A stretch of 8,870 nucleotides of DNA from positions 1 through 8,870 of the forward strand of contig QHVY01000014.1 of assembly GCA_003223695.1 (NCBI GenBank). The letters run 5' to 3'. Numbering within the stretch: the stretch's first letter is position 1; the number at the start of each line of letters is the position of its first letter. The stretch is from Acidobacteriota bacterium (GTDB lineage: Bacteria; Acidobacteriota; Thermoanaerobaculia; Gp7-AA8). The notes under the pieces were generated by a model. It was not told where the DNA came from. It ran no database searches and saw only the letters and a program-made list of their open reading frames with translations. The position numbers and the translations under genes are program-made. Below are positions 1-5,695 of the stretch, piece after piece.

Positions 1-175
1 CGATCTCGTGGAGCGCTTCGCCGAGGTCGCACGCGAACGTGGCGGAGCGCATGTCGCAGGTTCGAATTTGAAACTCTTCGTCGAATTCCTCTCGCGGATC
101 TTCGGCCAGGTGATACTTCTGCCGCTTCTCCACCTGCTCGTAGCGGATGAAGTCCTGGTTCAGCTTCGAGTCCAT
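1..175 (-). CDS. Hypothetical protein, N-terminal part only
   Basis: An open reading frame of 58 codons runs leftwards from an ATG (CAT at 173-175) to the window edge without a stop. The visible protein begins MDSKLNQDFIRYEQVEKRQK. It is strongly charged and hydrophilic, rich in Glu, Asp, Lys and Arg, with two Cys in its second half (RTCDMRSATFACDLGEAL). There is no signal peptide or membrane segment. I do not recognise the family. Codon composition looks like real coding sequence, and the gene is divergent from the cupin gene, with only 23 bp between the two starts. No clear Shine-Dalgarno sequence precedes the ATG, so the start could be wrong. The rest of the gene lies outside the window. 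Confidence 0.5.
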   Translation of the reverse strand, partial: MDSKLNQDFIRYEQVEKRQKYHLAEDPREEFDEEFQIRTCDMRSATFACDLGEALHEI

Positions 176-198
176 GCGCGTTAGAGCATAATCCAAGA

Positions 199-739
199 GT
201 GGCCGTCATCACTTCGATCGACGAGCTCCGAGCCGGCAAGGTGCTGCAGGGCGAAGCGATTTCGATGCGGGTGATCGAGGCGCCAGCTACGATTCGCAAC
301 ACATCGGATGAAGTGCTTTACATCCTCGACAAAGACGAGGGCATCTATGTTCCGGCCGGCGAGGAGCTGGAACTGAACGAGAAAATGACGGTGATCTGTG
401 TAGCGGCGGGCTTCAGCCCGCCGGGCGGCCCAAAGGCCGCCCCTACACGCATCCGTCTCGCAGACCTCCCCATCCAGCGAGATCACCCAGTTTGTTGGGT
501 CGATTCCGCCCGGCCGCGCGCCCGATCACTTCCATCTTTACGAAGAAATGCTTTGCATCCTGCAGGGTTCCGGCGTGCTTTGGGCCGGCGAAGCGAAAAC
601 GCCGATCGGTCCGGGCACGTGCGTGTATCTCCCGAAACGGGAGGTGCATTGCGTGGAGAACAGCGGATCAGGCGAGCTTCGGCTTCTCGGTGTCTTCTAT
701 CCTGCGGGAAGTCCCGCGGTGCGCTACGAAGTAGACTAG
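199..739 (+). pseudogene. Degraded two-domain cupin protein (frameshifted)
   Basis: Two frames together spell a bicupin protein. Frame A starts at a GTG (199) with MAVITSIDELRAGKV, contains cupin-like text (RNTSDEVLYIL, then GIYVPAGEELEL) and continues to RIRLADLPIQR near 480. Frame B takes over at about 479 with EITQFVGSIPPGRAPDHFHL and ends at the TAG at 737-739 with YPAGSPAVRYEVD. Frame B holds the metal-binding cupin signature PDHFHLYEE (His-x-His, then Glu) and the second motif GPGTCVYLPKREVHCVEN. Three things look wrong. The first cupin barrel is short, as if an internal piece between VLYIL and GIYVP is gone. A 51-bp palindromic element sits in frame at 398-448. The frame changes just after LADLPIQR, where the linker to the second barrel seems missing. 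A short C-terminal protein from the ATG at 548 could still be made. Function of the intact parent is unknown; cupins of this type are small metal-binding proteins. The 3' end overlaps the permease gene antisense. Confidence 0.7.
398..448. repeat. BIME-like element: two inverted REP hairpins with GTGTAG feet
   Basis: The element begins GTGTAG (398-403) and ends with its complement CTACAC (443-448). Between them are two perfect 8-bp hairpins: CGGCGGGC / GCCCGCCG with loop TTCA (404-423), and GGGCGGCC / GGCCGCCC with loop CAAA (423-442), sharing base 423. Read from either end, the order is GTGTAG foot then hairpin, so this is a head-to-head pair of REP units, as in bacterial interspersed mosaic elements. 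All three stems together would fold as a three-way junction. At 51 bp it is 17 codons long and leaves the cupin frame open, encoding roughly VAAGFSPPGGPKAAPT. Confidence 0.85.
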
Positions 740-1960
740 CGCGCCGGCAAAGGTCCAGACCGCGGCAAGCTCGATCGTCGCGATTGAAGTCAGTTGCAAG
801 GCGATGATGCCGCCCATCGCCAGAATCGAGATGACCGCCGACACTCGCTGCAGCCAAAGCGGAATGTGCACGGTGATCGAGTCGAAAAGCTCGCGATTTC
901 TCCACGGCAGCACAAGCAACGCGAAGCTGTGCAGAAAATAAAGCACCACCAGCGCAAAAACGGCGATGTTCAGCGCGAGCGAGATTTCGCCGCTCAACAA
1001 CAGAATCAGAGCAGCGACAGCGGTGATTGTCAGCCCCACGATCGGAGTTCCTGTATGCGGAGAAATTCGCCCCAGCCACTTCGGCGCCAGTCCGTCCTCG
1101 GCCAGCATGATAGCCACGCGCGAGGGCACCATCATCGTGCCGTTAAGGGATGTGGTGATCGCCATCAGCGCGCCGATCGTGATGATCACCTCAGCGCCGC
1201 GCGGCAGATAGAGCGACGCAACCGCAGTCATCGACTGACCGGGCAACACACCGATCGCGACGACGGTCATCAATAGATAGATGGTCATCGTCGCGGTGAT
1301 GCCGAAGAGAAAAACGCGCGGGAGGCGTCGCGTGCTGTCGCGAACCTCACCGGCGGTCTGCGCCAGCGACTCGAAGCCTGCATACGCGAAGAAGAGCGGC
1401 GGCAGACTCGCAGCGAATCCGCGGATGCCGTGCGTGACAAAGGGGCGGTAATTGACAGGATGAATGGCAAAGAGACCGGGCACAATCAGAACGATGAGCG
1501 AGATGCCGAGAATCACGCACATCCAAACCTGAATGCGGCCGAACCATCGCACGCCGGCGACGTGGACAGCATAAAAGAAGAGGATGCTCGCGACCGCCAC
1601 CAACGTTCCGCCGCCGAGATAATCGGCAAACGCCCGCGCAAGATATGCGAGTGCGCCGATGTAGCTGATGATCTTCAGCCAGACTCCGATAAAAGCGAGC
1701 GTAAAGCCGCCGAACGTACGCGAGATGTGCGCGTATTCGCCTCCCGGCTCGCATCCCAATGGTGTTGAGATGAAGACGGAATACGCAACGGACGTGGCCA
1801 GCACGGCCGGAGCGAGAACGAAGTAACCGAGGATCACGCTGGGGCCGGTCAGCGCCCATGCGTCGCTAGTGACTTTGAAGATTCCAGCGCCGATGAGAAT
1901 GCCGAGGAGCGTGGCGTAGGACTCGATCGTTCCGAGATCGCGACGCAAACCAGCGGGCAC
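668..1960 (-). CDS. Amino acid permease, APC superfamily
   Basis: A 430-residue integral membrane protein of the amino acid-polyamine-organocation family (PotE-like), expected to exchange or import amino acids or amines across the inner membrane. About twelve hydrophobic segments can be read, starting near residues 15, 41, 86, 118, 145, 181, 216, 258, 308, 331, 370 and 398. The family's helix-1 motif IGAGIF (23-28), EPGGEY after helix 2 (71-76) and the helix-6 motif FAYAGFES (191-198) are present. Substrate cannot be told from sequence. The start is a GTG at 1960; an in-frame TAG lies just upstream and no good ribosome site is visible. The last 23 codons (residues 408-430) lie antisense over the end of the cupin gene, so the tail after helix 12 (HRGTSRRIEDTEKPKLA) probably does not derive from the ancestral permease. 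It appears to stand alone transcriptionally. Confidence 0.88.
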   Translation of the reverse strand: MPAGLRRDLGTIESYATLLGILIGAGIFKVTSDAWALTGPSVILGYFVLAPAVLATSVAYSVFISTPLGCEPGGEYAHISRTFGGFTLAFIGVWLKIISYIGALAYLARAFADYLGGGTLVAVASILFFYAVHVAGVRWFGRIQVWMCVILGISLIVLIVPGLFAIHPVNYRPFVTHGIRGFAASLPPLFFAYAGFESLAQTAGEVRDSTRRLPRVFLFGITATMTIYLLMTVVAIGVLPGQSMTAVASLYLPRGAEVIITIGALMAITTSLNGTMMVPSRVAIMLAEDGLAPKWLGRISPHTGTPIVGLTITAVAALILLLSGEISLALNIAVFALVVLYFLHSFALLVLPWRNRELFDSITVHIPLWLQRVSAVISILAMGGIIALQLTSIATIELAAVWTFAGALVYFVAHRGTSRRIEDTEKPKLA

Positions 1961-1992
1961 AGCGGCACGCTAGCACACGGCGCGGGAAGAGA

Positions 1993-2047
1993 TCACCACA
2001 GAGGCCACAGAGATCACAGAGGTCTCCTTGTGTTGTCTCTGTGGTGA
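1993..2047. repeat. Inverted repeat of the CACCACAGAG type
   Basis: TCACCACAGAG (1993-2003) is repeated exactly in reverse complement as CTCTGTGGTGA (2037-2047). Inside, CACAGAG occurs twice more in direct orientation (about 2006-2012 and 2015-2020). From general knowledge, CACCACAGAG/CACAGAG strings of this kind recur in spacers of many environmental bacterial genomes, so it is likely one copy of a dispersed repeat. Its role is unknown. Confidence 0.65.
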
Positions 2048-2057
2048 AGAACGACGC

Positions 2058-2105
2058 GAGGACCGGCAGCCAATGACGTGCGAGATCGGCTGACCGCCGG
2101 TCCTC
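2058..2105. repeat. Imperfect palindrome with GAGGACCGGC arms
   Basis: GAGGACCGGC (2058-2067) pairs perfectly with GCCGGTCCTC (2096-2105). After a small asymmetric bulge the stem can continue with CAGCC (2067-2071) against GGCTG (2088-2092), leaving a loop of about 16 nt. The size and shape fit a REP-like element. It has no U tract, so it is not a typical intrinsic terminator. Confidence 0.6.
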
Positions 2106-2220
2106 AGGAACGACGGGCGCACCGCCCGACCCGCAACACAGCCCGGAGGACGGTAGGCGGCGCGATTTGCGGAAAATGCAAGTCGCATGCGCAGTTTATG
2201 CATGACCCGCAACAAAGCGC

Positions 2221-2250
2221 TTTACACCTGTTGCAAATCAAGAGTACAGT
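2221..2250 (+). promoter_or_regulatory. Possible sigma70-type promoter for the receiver/XRE pair
   Basis: TTTACA (2221-2226) and TACAGT (2245-2250), separated by 18 bp, resemble -35 and -10 boxes (5/6 and 4/6 matches to TTGACA and TATAAT). They lie 23 bp before the ATG of the receiver gene and would give a short leader. Single-site matches of this quality arise by chance, so this is tentative. Confidence 0.3.
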
Positions 2251-2272
2251 GCGACATCGGCCCTTATCGAAA

Positions 2273-2641
2273 ATGGCCTCAAGAGTTCTGGTCGCAGATG
2301 ACGACCGCGCGCTCCAGGTGCTTCTGAATGTGCTGCTCTCTCGCGCCGGATTCGACGTTGACTTTGCAGATGATGGAAAACAGGCACTGACCAAGATCAA
2401 CGGCGATAATTACGCCGTCGTCATGCTCGATCTGATCCTGCCGGAAATGAGCGGCATCGAGATTCTGGAAACTCTCAAACGTGAAAATCCTGAGCGGCTG
2501 AAGAAAATCATCGTCCTTACCGGAGCCAGCCGTGGTGTGGTCGATCAGGTCGACAAGTCGGAAATTCACGCCCTTGTCCGAAAGCCATTCGATATTCAGG
2601 ACGTCATCCGTCTCACAGCGGCCTGTGCACTCGATAGATAA
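2273..2641 (+). CDS. Stand-alone response-regulator receiver protein, CheY-like
   Basis: A 122-residue protein consisting of one receiver (REC) domain and nothing else. It carries the acidic pocket D9-D10-D11 in RVLVADDDRA, the phospho-acceptor D53 in VVMLDLILPEM, the switch T83 in IIVLTGAS and the conserved K104 in VRKPFD. All residues needed for phosphorylation are therefore present. With no output domain it must act by binding a partner, as CheY or Spo0F do. The ATG at 2273 places the core motif at the usual distance from the N-terminus; upstream in-frame codons do not look like protein, and no strong ribosome site is seen. The XRE gene follows after 17 nt and is probably co-transcribed, which makes that protein a candidate partner. 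No histidine kinase is encoded in the window, so the phosphate donor is elsewhere. Confidence 0.9.
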   Translation: MASRVLVADDDRALQVLLNVLLSRAGFDVDFADDGKQALTKINGDNYAVVMLDLILPEMSGIEILETLKRENPERLKKIIVLTGASRGVVDQVDKSEIHALVRKPFDIQDVIRLTAACALDR

Positions 2642-2658
2642 TTTTGCAGGCACCGCAA

Positions 2659-3096
2659 ATGCAGGCTAAAATCGATATCTTGGTTGGAACGAGAATCCGT
2701 CAAGCCCGGACGATCCGGAATCTTTCGCTGAACGAGGTAGCAACGCGCGCGCAGGTCAGCGTGGCAACCCTCTCACGCATCGAACGAGACAAACAGGGAC
2801 TCGATCTCGGCCTCTTTCTCACGCTCTGTCGCATCCTCCACACATCTCCGCAGGATCTCCTCGGCGATGAAATCTCGGAGAACGTCGATCCGCTCGCCGT
2901 AAAAATCGCCAGTCTGCAGCACCCTGATCGTGTACAGCTCTGGCGCGATCTCGCGGCGAGTCGTCAGAATGGCCGCCGTCATGCGGCGCGATCGCAGATG
3001 CGCAAGCTGGCAGAAGAAGTCGAAGAGCTCCTGGCACAGCTCGACTTTGTGCGCGCCGAAATCGAAGCGGTTCACACCCGCGTCCGCCAGCGGTAA
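2659..3096 (+). CDS. XRE-family helix-turn-helix protein with C-terminal coiled coil
   Basis: A 145-residue cytoplasmic protein. Residues 12-67 form a Cro/C1-type helix-turn-helix (IRQARTIRNLSLNEVATRAQ, then VSVATLSRIERDKQG, with the recognition helix near 33-42), ending in SPQDLLG, the usual last helix of such domains. Residues 113-143 are charged and heptad-like (KLAEEVEELLAQLDFVRAEI), probably a coiled coil for dimerisation. It likely binds DNA as a regulator; targets are unknown, but its own promoter and the neighbouring cheB genes are the obvious candidates. I chose the ATG at 2659; a TTG at 2644 would add five residues. Spacing of 17 nt after the receiver gene suggests one operon. Its TAA (3094-3096) directly abuts the stop codon of the convergent CheB-CheR gene. 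Confidence 0.88.
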   Translation: MQAKIDILVGTRIRQARTIRNLSLNEVATRAQVSVATLSRIERDKQGLDLGLFLTLCRILHTSPQDLLGDEISENVDPLAVKIASLQHPDRVQLWRDLAASRQNGRRHAARSQMRKLAEEVEELLAQLDFVRAEIEAVHTRVRQR

Positions 3097-5646
3097 TTAC
3101 CCGCGCGGACGCTGTTTGCGAATCACGTCGAGATCAATCAGCACCAGAATGGCTCCGTCGATCTTGTTATCGGCTGTTTTGTACGGCCGAATGCGCAAGA
3201 GTTGCGTGCGCCCGTCGCGATCCTTCACCTGAAGCTCCCGGACTTCGAGGGTATCGACCACCTGGGCGATCAGCTCATCCAGATTGTCGATGCTCAACGT
3301 CGTCTTCAGATCGGTTGCTGGACGGCCCACATCGGACGCGATGAGGTTCAGCACCCGTTGCGCGCCGGCATTGAATCGCCGAATGCGTAGTCCCGCATCG
3401 AGCATCACAATGGGGATATCGACCGCCGAGAAAAGATTGAGCAGGTCGTTATTGGCGACCGCCAGCTCGTCGTTGCGCGTCTCGAGCTCCTCGTTCATCG
3501 TGGTGAGCTCTTCGTTGCTCGACTGCAGCTCTTCTTTCGCCGTTTCCAGTTCTTCGTTCGTGCTCTGCAGCTCCTCGTTGCTCGACTGAATCTCTTCGTT
3601 CGCCGAACGGAGCTCTTCGTTCATTGCTTCCTGCTCTTCGATGATCGATTGCAGATACTCGCGCGTCGCTTGCAGCTCGCGTTTGAGGCGCGTGACCTGC
3701 CGCGTCTCGGTTTCCGGCCTCGATTTTCTCGCGGCTGATCCAGGGTTGCTGCTGGATCTCGGCTCATCAAAGAGGACCAGCATGAAGCGCTCCTTCGAGG
3801 TGCCGATGAATGGAATCACTTCGAGATTCACAGTCGCGGCGTGCTCGTTGACTTTGATTTGAATTCCTTCGCGGCGTTCCGGCGCCTCTTTTTTGCGCGC
3901 AGTGTGAATCGCAGCCCGCAGATCGGCCAGCAGGCCCTCTCGGGCCATCTTCAGCAAATTGAAACTCGCTGTGCCCGGCGGGAGCTCGAGATAGCGACTC
4001 GTGCGACCGCGAAACTGGACCACATCGAGGCTGTCGTTGATCAGCACGCCAGTAGGACTGAAACGGTTCAGCAGAACGCGATCCGCTTCACGAAACACCG
4101 CATTCGGAGCTTCAGCTTCGTGCTTCGCCTCGCGACGCTCCGGTGGTGGTGACGGTTTCGCCATGTCGAAGTCGACTGGCGGCCGCGCGGCGACCGTCTT
4201 CTTGCGGTAAATCTTATGCTTTCGATCGACGGTCCCAAACAGCTCGCCGAAATTGCCGATCGTTTCCGAACTGCCGAGAAGAAGAAAGCCGTTCGGCCGC
4301 AGGGCGTAGTGGAAGATCGAGATCACTTTGCGTTGCAGCATCGTACCGAAGTAGATCATCACGTTGCGGCAACTGATGAAATCGAGCTTGGAGAACGGTG
4401 GATCTTTCGTCACGTTCTGCCGGGCGAACACGCAACAGTCGCGAACGGCTTTGCTGACGCGATAGCCGCCGTTGATTCTTCCGAAGAATCGTCGCAGCCG
4501 CTCCGGCGACACCTCAGTGGAGATGCTCTCGGGATACAGTCCGACACGCGCTCGTTCGATCGCCATGTCGCTCACATCGGTGGCGAAGATCTGAATCGGG
4601 CAGGAGAATTTGTGCTCGCCGACGACTTCCAAGAGCGAGATGGCGATTGAATAGGCCTCCTCGCCAGTGGCACAGCCGGGCACCCAGACGCGAATGGGAT
4701 CGTTGTCGCGCTCTCGCAGCAGCTCTGGAAAGACGTCGCGCTGCAGCGTTCCGAAGACCTCAGCGTCGCGGAAGAAACCCGTGACCTTGATCAGGATGTC
4801 GGCGTAGAGCTGCTCAACCTCATGTTGATCATCACGAGCGATCGGCAGGTACTCTCGAAGCGTGCTCACTTTGCGAAGAGCCATGCGCCGCCGAATGCGC
4901 CGCTCGATCGTGGTCGGCTTGTAGTGTGTGAAATCGATGTCGTACTTCTTGTGAATGAGCGTGTACAGCTTTAAAAGCTCCTGCTCTGAGAACCGTCCCT
5001 GCGACGGCTCCGTGACATAGTCGTGGTGCGCGATGCGCACCAGCTCGGCGGCAATCTTGTCGGCCGGAAGAACGAAATCGACGTAGCCTGCCTCGGTCGC
5101 ACTCTGCGGCATGCTCTTCACGCTTGCCGAATCGTCCTGCGCGAATGTGATTCCCCCTTCCGCCTTGATTTCCTTCGTGCCGCGCGTTCCATCCGAAGCG
5201 GAGCCAGAGAGGACGACCGAGATGGCCCGGCTACCCTGATCTTCGGCAAGCGAAACGAAGAAATTGTCGATCACTGAAGGTGTGCCGCTTGACGTGCGCT
5301 CGTGAAGCTTTAAGACACCGCCTTCAATCGAGAGCTCGGCACCTGGCGGCGGGAGATACAAGTGATTGGGCTCGGCCGCTGTGTCCGAACGGATGACCTC
5401 GACGGGCATCGCCGTCGAGCGCGCGAGGATTTGCGCGAGATTCGACTCGTATTTCGGGTCCTGATGAATGATGAAGACGAAGGCCATTCCGGGCAACTTC
5501 GGAAGCGCTTTCAGCAGTGACGTGATCGCTTCGATTCCGCCGGCGGACGCGCCAATGCCTACGACCGGAAACGCGCGGCGCAATCGTGCTTCGTGTTTGG
5601 CCTCAACTGCCTTGGTTTCTGTGCGGCTTTTCCGTTTGGCGCCCAC
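3097..5646 (-). CDS. CheB-CheR fusion protein with two PAS-type regions, no kinase
   Basis: An 849-residue fusion. Residues 27-210 form a CheB methylesterase domain with a plausible triad S34 (GIGASAGG), H61 (IIHQDP) and D152 (SGSASDGT). Residues 219-480 form a CheR methyltransferase: N-terminal helices, VTGFFRD (288-294), the SAM-binding GCATGEEAYS (324-333), the acidic FATD (355-358) and the later KLDFISCRNVMIYF strand. A degenerate PAS-like region follows (about 515-630). Residues 654-728 are a long coiled coil with eight NEEL heptads, and 735-842 are a PAS domain. The protein stops there (IDLDVIRKQRPRG), where longer relatives continue into a histidine kinase. CheR adds and CheB removes glutamyl methyl groups on chemoreceptor-like proteins; the PAS part may sense a small ligand. 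No receiver domain precedes the CheB part. The start is a GTG at 5646 with no clear ribosome site; a TTG about 21 codons downstream is an alternative. Divergent from the second cheB. Confidence 0.93.
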   Translation of the reverse strand: MGAKRKSRTETKAVEAKHEARLRRAFPVVGIGASAGGIEAITSLLKALPKLPGMAFVFIIHQDPKYESNLAQILARSTAMPVEVIRSDTAAEPNHLYLPPPGAELSIEGGVLKLHERTSSGTPSVIDNFFVSLAEDQGSRAISVVLSGSASDGTRGTKEIKAEGGITFAQDDSASVKSMPQSATEAGYVDFVLPADKIAAELVRIAHHDYVTEPSQGRFSEQELLKLYTLIHKKYDIDFTHYKPTTIERRIRRRMALRKVSTLREYLPIARDDQHEVEQLYADILIKVTGFFRDAEVFGTLQRDVFPELLRERDNDPIRVWVPGCATGEEAYSIAISLLEVVGEHKFSCPIQIFATDVSDMAIERARVGLYPESISTEVSPERLRRFFGRINGGYRVSKAVRDCCVFARQNVTKDPPFSKLDFISCRNVMIYFGTMLQRKVISIFHYALRPNGFLLLGSSETIGNFGELFGTVDRKHKIYRKKTVAARPPVDFDMAKPSPPPERREAKHEAEAPNAVFREADRVLLNRFSPTGVLINDSLDVVQFRGRTSRYLELPPGTASFNLLKMAREGLLADLRAAIHTARKKEAPERREGIQIKVNEHAATVNLEVIPFIGTSKERFMLVLFDEPRSSSNPGSAARKSRPETETRQVTRLKRELQATREYLQSIIEEQEAMNEELRSANEEIQSSNEELQSTNEELETAKEELQSSNEELTTMNEELETRNDELAVANNDLLNLFSAVDIPIVMLDAGLRIRRFNAGAQRVLNLIASDVGRPATDLKTTLSIDNLDELIAQVVDTLEVRELQVKDRDGRTQLLRIRPYKTADNKIDGAILVLIDLDVIRKQRPRG
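3454..3621 (-). repeat. Eight tandem 21-nt units encoding NEEL heptads
   Basis: Residues 676-731 of the CheB-CheR fusion are eight consecutive seven-residue units: NEELRSA, NEEIQSS, NEELQST, NEELETA, KEELQSS, NEELTTM, NEELETR, NDELAVA. The DNA is correspondingly a diverged 21-nt tandem repeat, recognisable on the plus strand as recurring gagctc(t/c)tcgtt. A heptad with Leu or Ile at a fixed place gives a rigid two-stranded coiled coil. This segment is, to my knowledge, a hallmark of CheB-CheR-PAS fusions, linking the methylation domains to the last PAS domain. Confidence 0.85.
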
Positions 5647-5695
5647 AATTCGCGTATTTTATGCCGATGGCGGGCAATCCTCTTGCTAGTCATAT
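5647..5695. promoter_or_regulatory. Divergent promoter gap between the two cheB-type genes
   Basis: Only 49 bp separate the two GTG start codons (5646 minus, 5696 plus), so both promoters must overlap here or extend into the genes. ATTTTA at 5656-5661 reads TAAAAT on the minus strand, a good -10 box lying 9 bp before the fusion gene's start. If used, that transcript would be leaderless or nearly so. The same AT-rich patch (TATTTT, 5655-5660) could serve as a plus-strand -10 for the other gene. I see no convincing -35 boxes and no Shine-Dalgarno sequence on either side. Confidence 0.35.

Larger units (their letters stand above)
1961..2272. other. Gene-free spacer with palindromic repeats
   Basis: This 312-bp gap separates the divergent permease and receiver genes. 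I find no convincing coding sequence; open frames crossing it lack protein-like composition. It holds an 11-bp inverted repeat (1993-2047), a 10-bp inverted repeat (2058-2105), a short CGGGCG / CGCCCG hairpin with a CAC loop (2114-2128) and a possible promoter (2221-2250). The part after 2165 is richer in A and T, as expected for a promoter zone, and includes GCATGCGCAGTTTATGCAT, a stretch with partial dyads that could be an operator, though I cannot assign a protein to it. Confidence 0.6.

Noticed and set aside
56..72. A GGTTCGAAT string resembling a tRNA T-loop
   Set aside because: No acceptor, D or anticodon stems can be built around it, and it lies inside an open reading frame on the other strand.
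443..1276. Several long Arg-rich frames overlapping the cupin and permease genes
   Set aside because: They are low-complexity antisense or off-frame translations with no recognisable motif, and the permease reading is unambiguous.
2058..2105. GC-rich hairpin as an intrinsic terminator
   Set aside because: There is no T tract on either side, the loop is large, and neither flanking gene points towards it; both are transcribed away from this spacer.
3284..3589. Plus-strand open frame encoding a Ser-rich protein opposite the CheB-CheR fusion
   Set aside because: Its serine runs are the antisense of the NEEL heptads; the minus-strand protein has clear domains, so this frame is a shadow.
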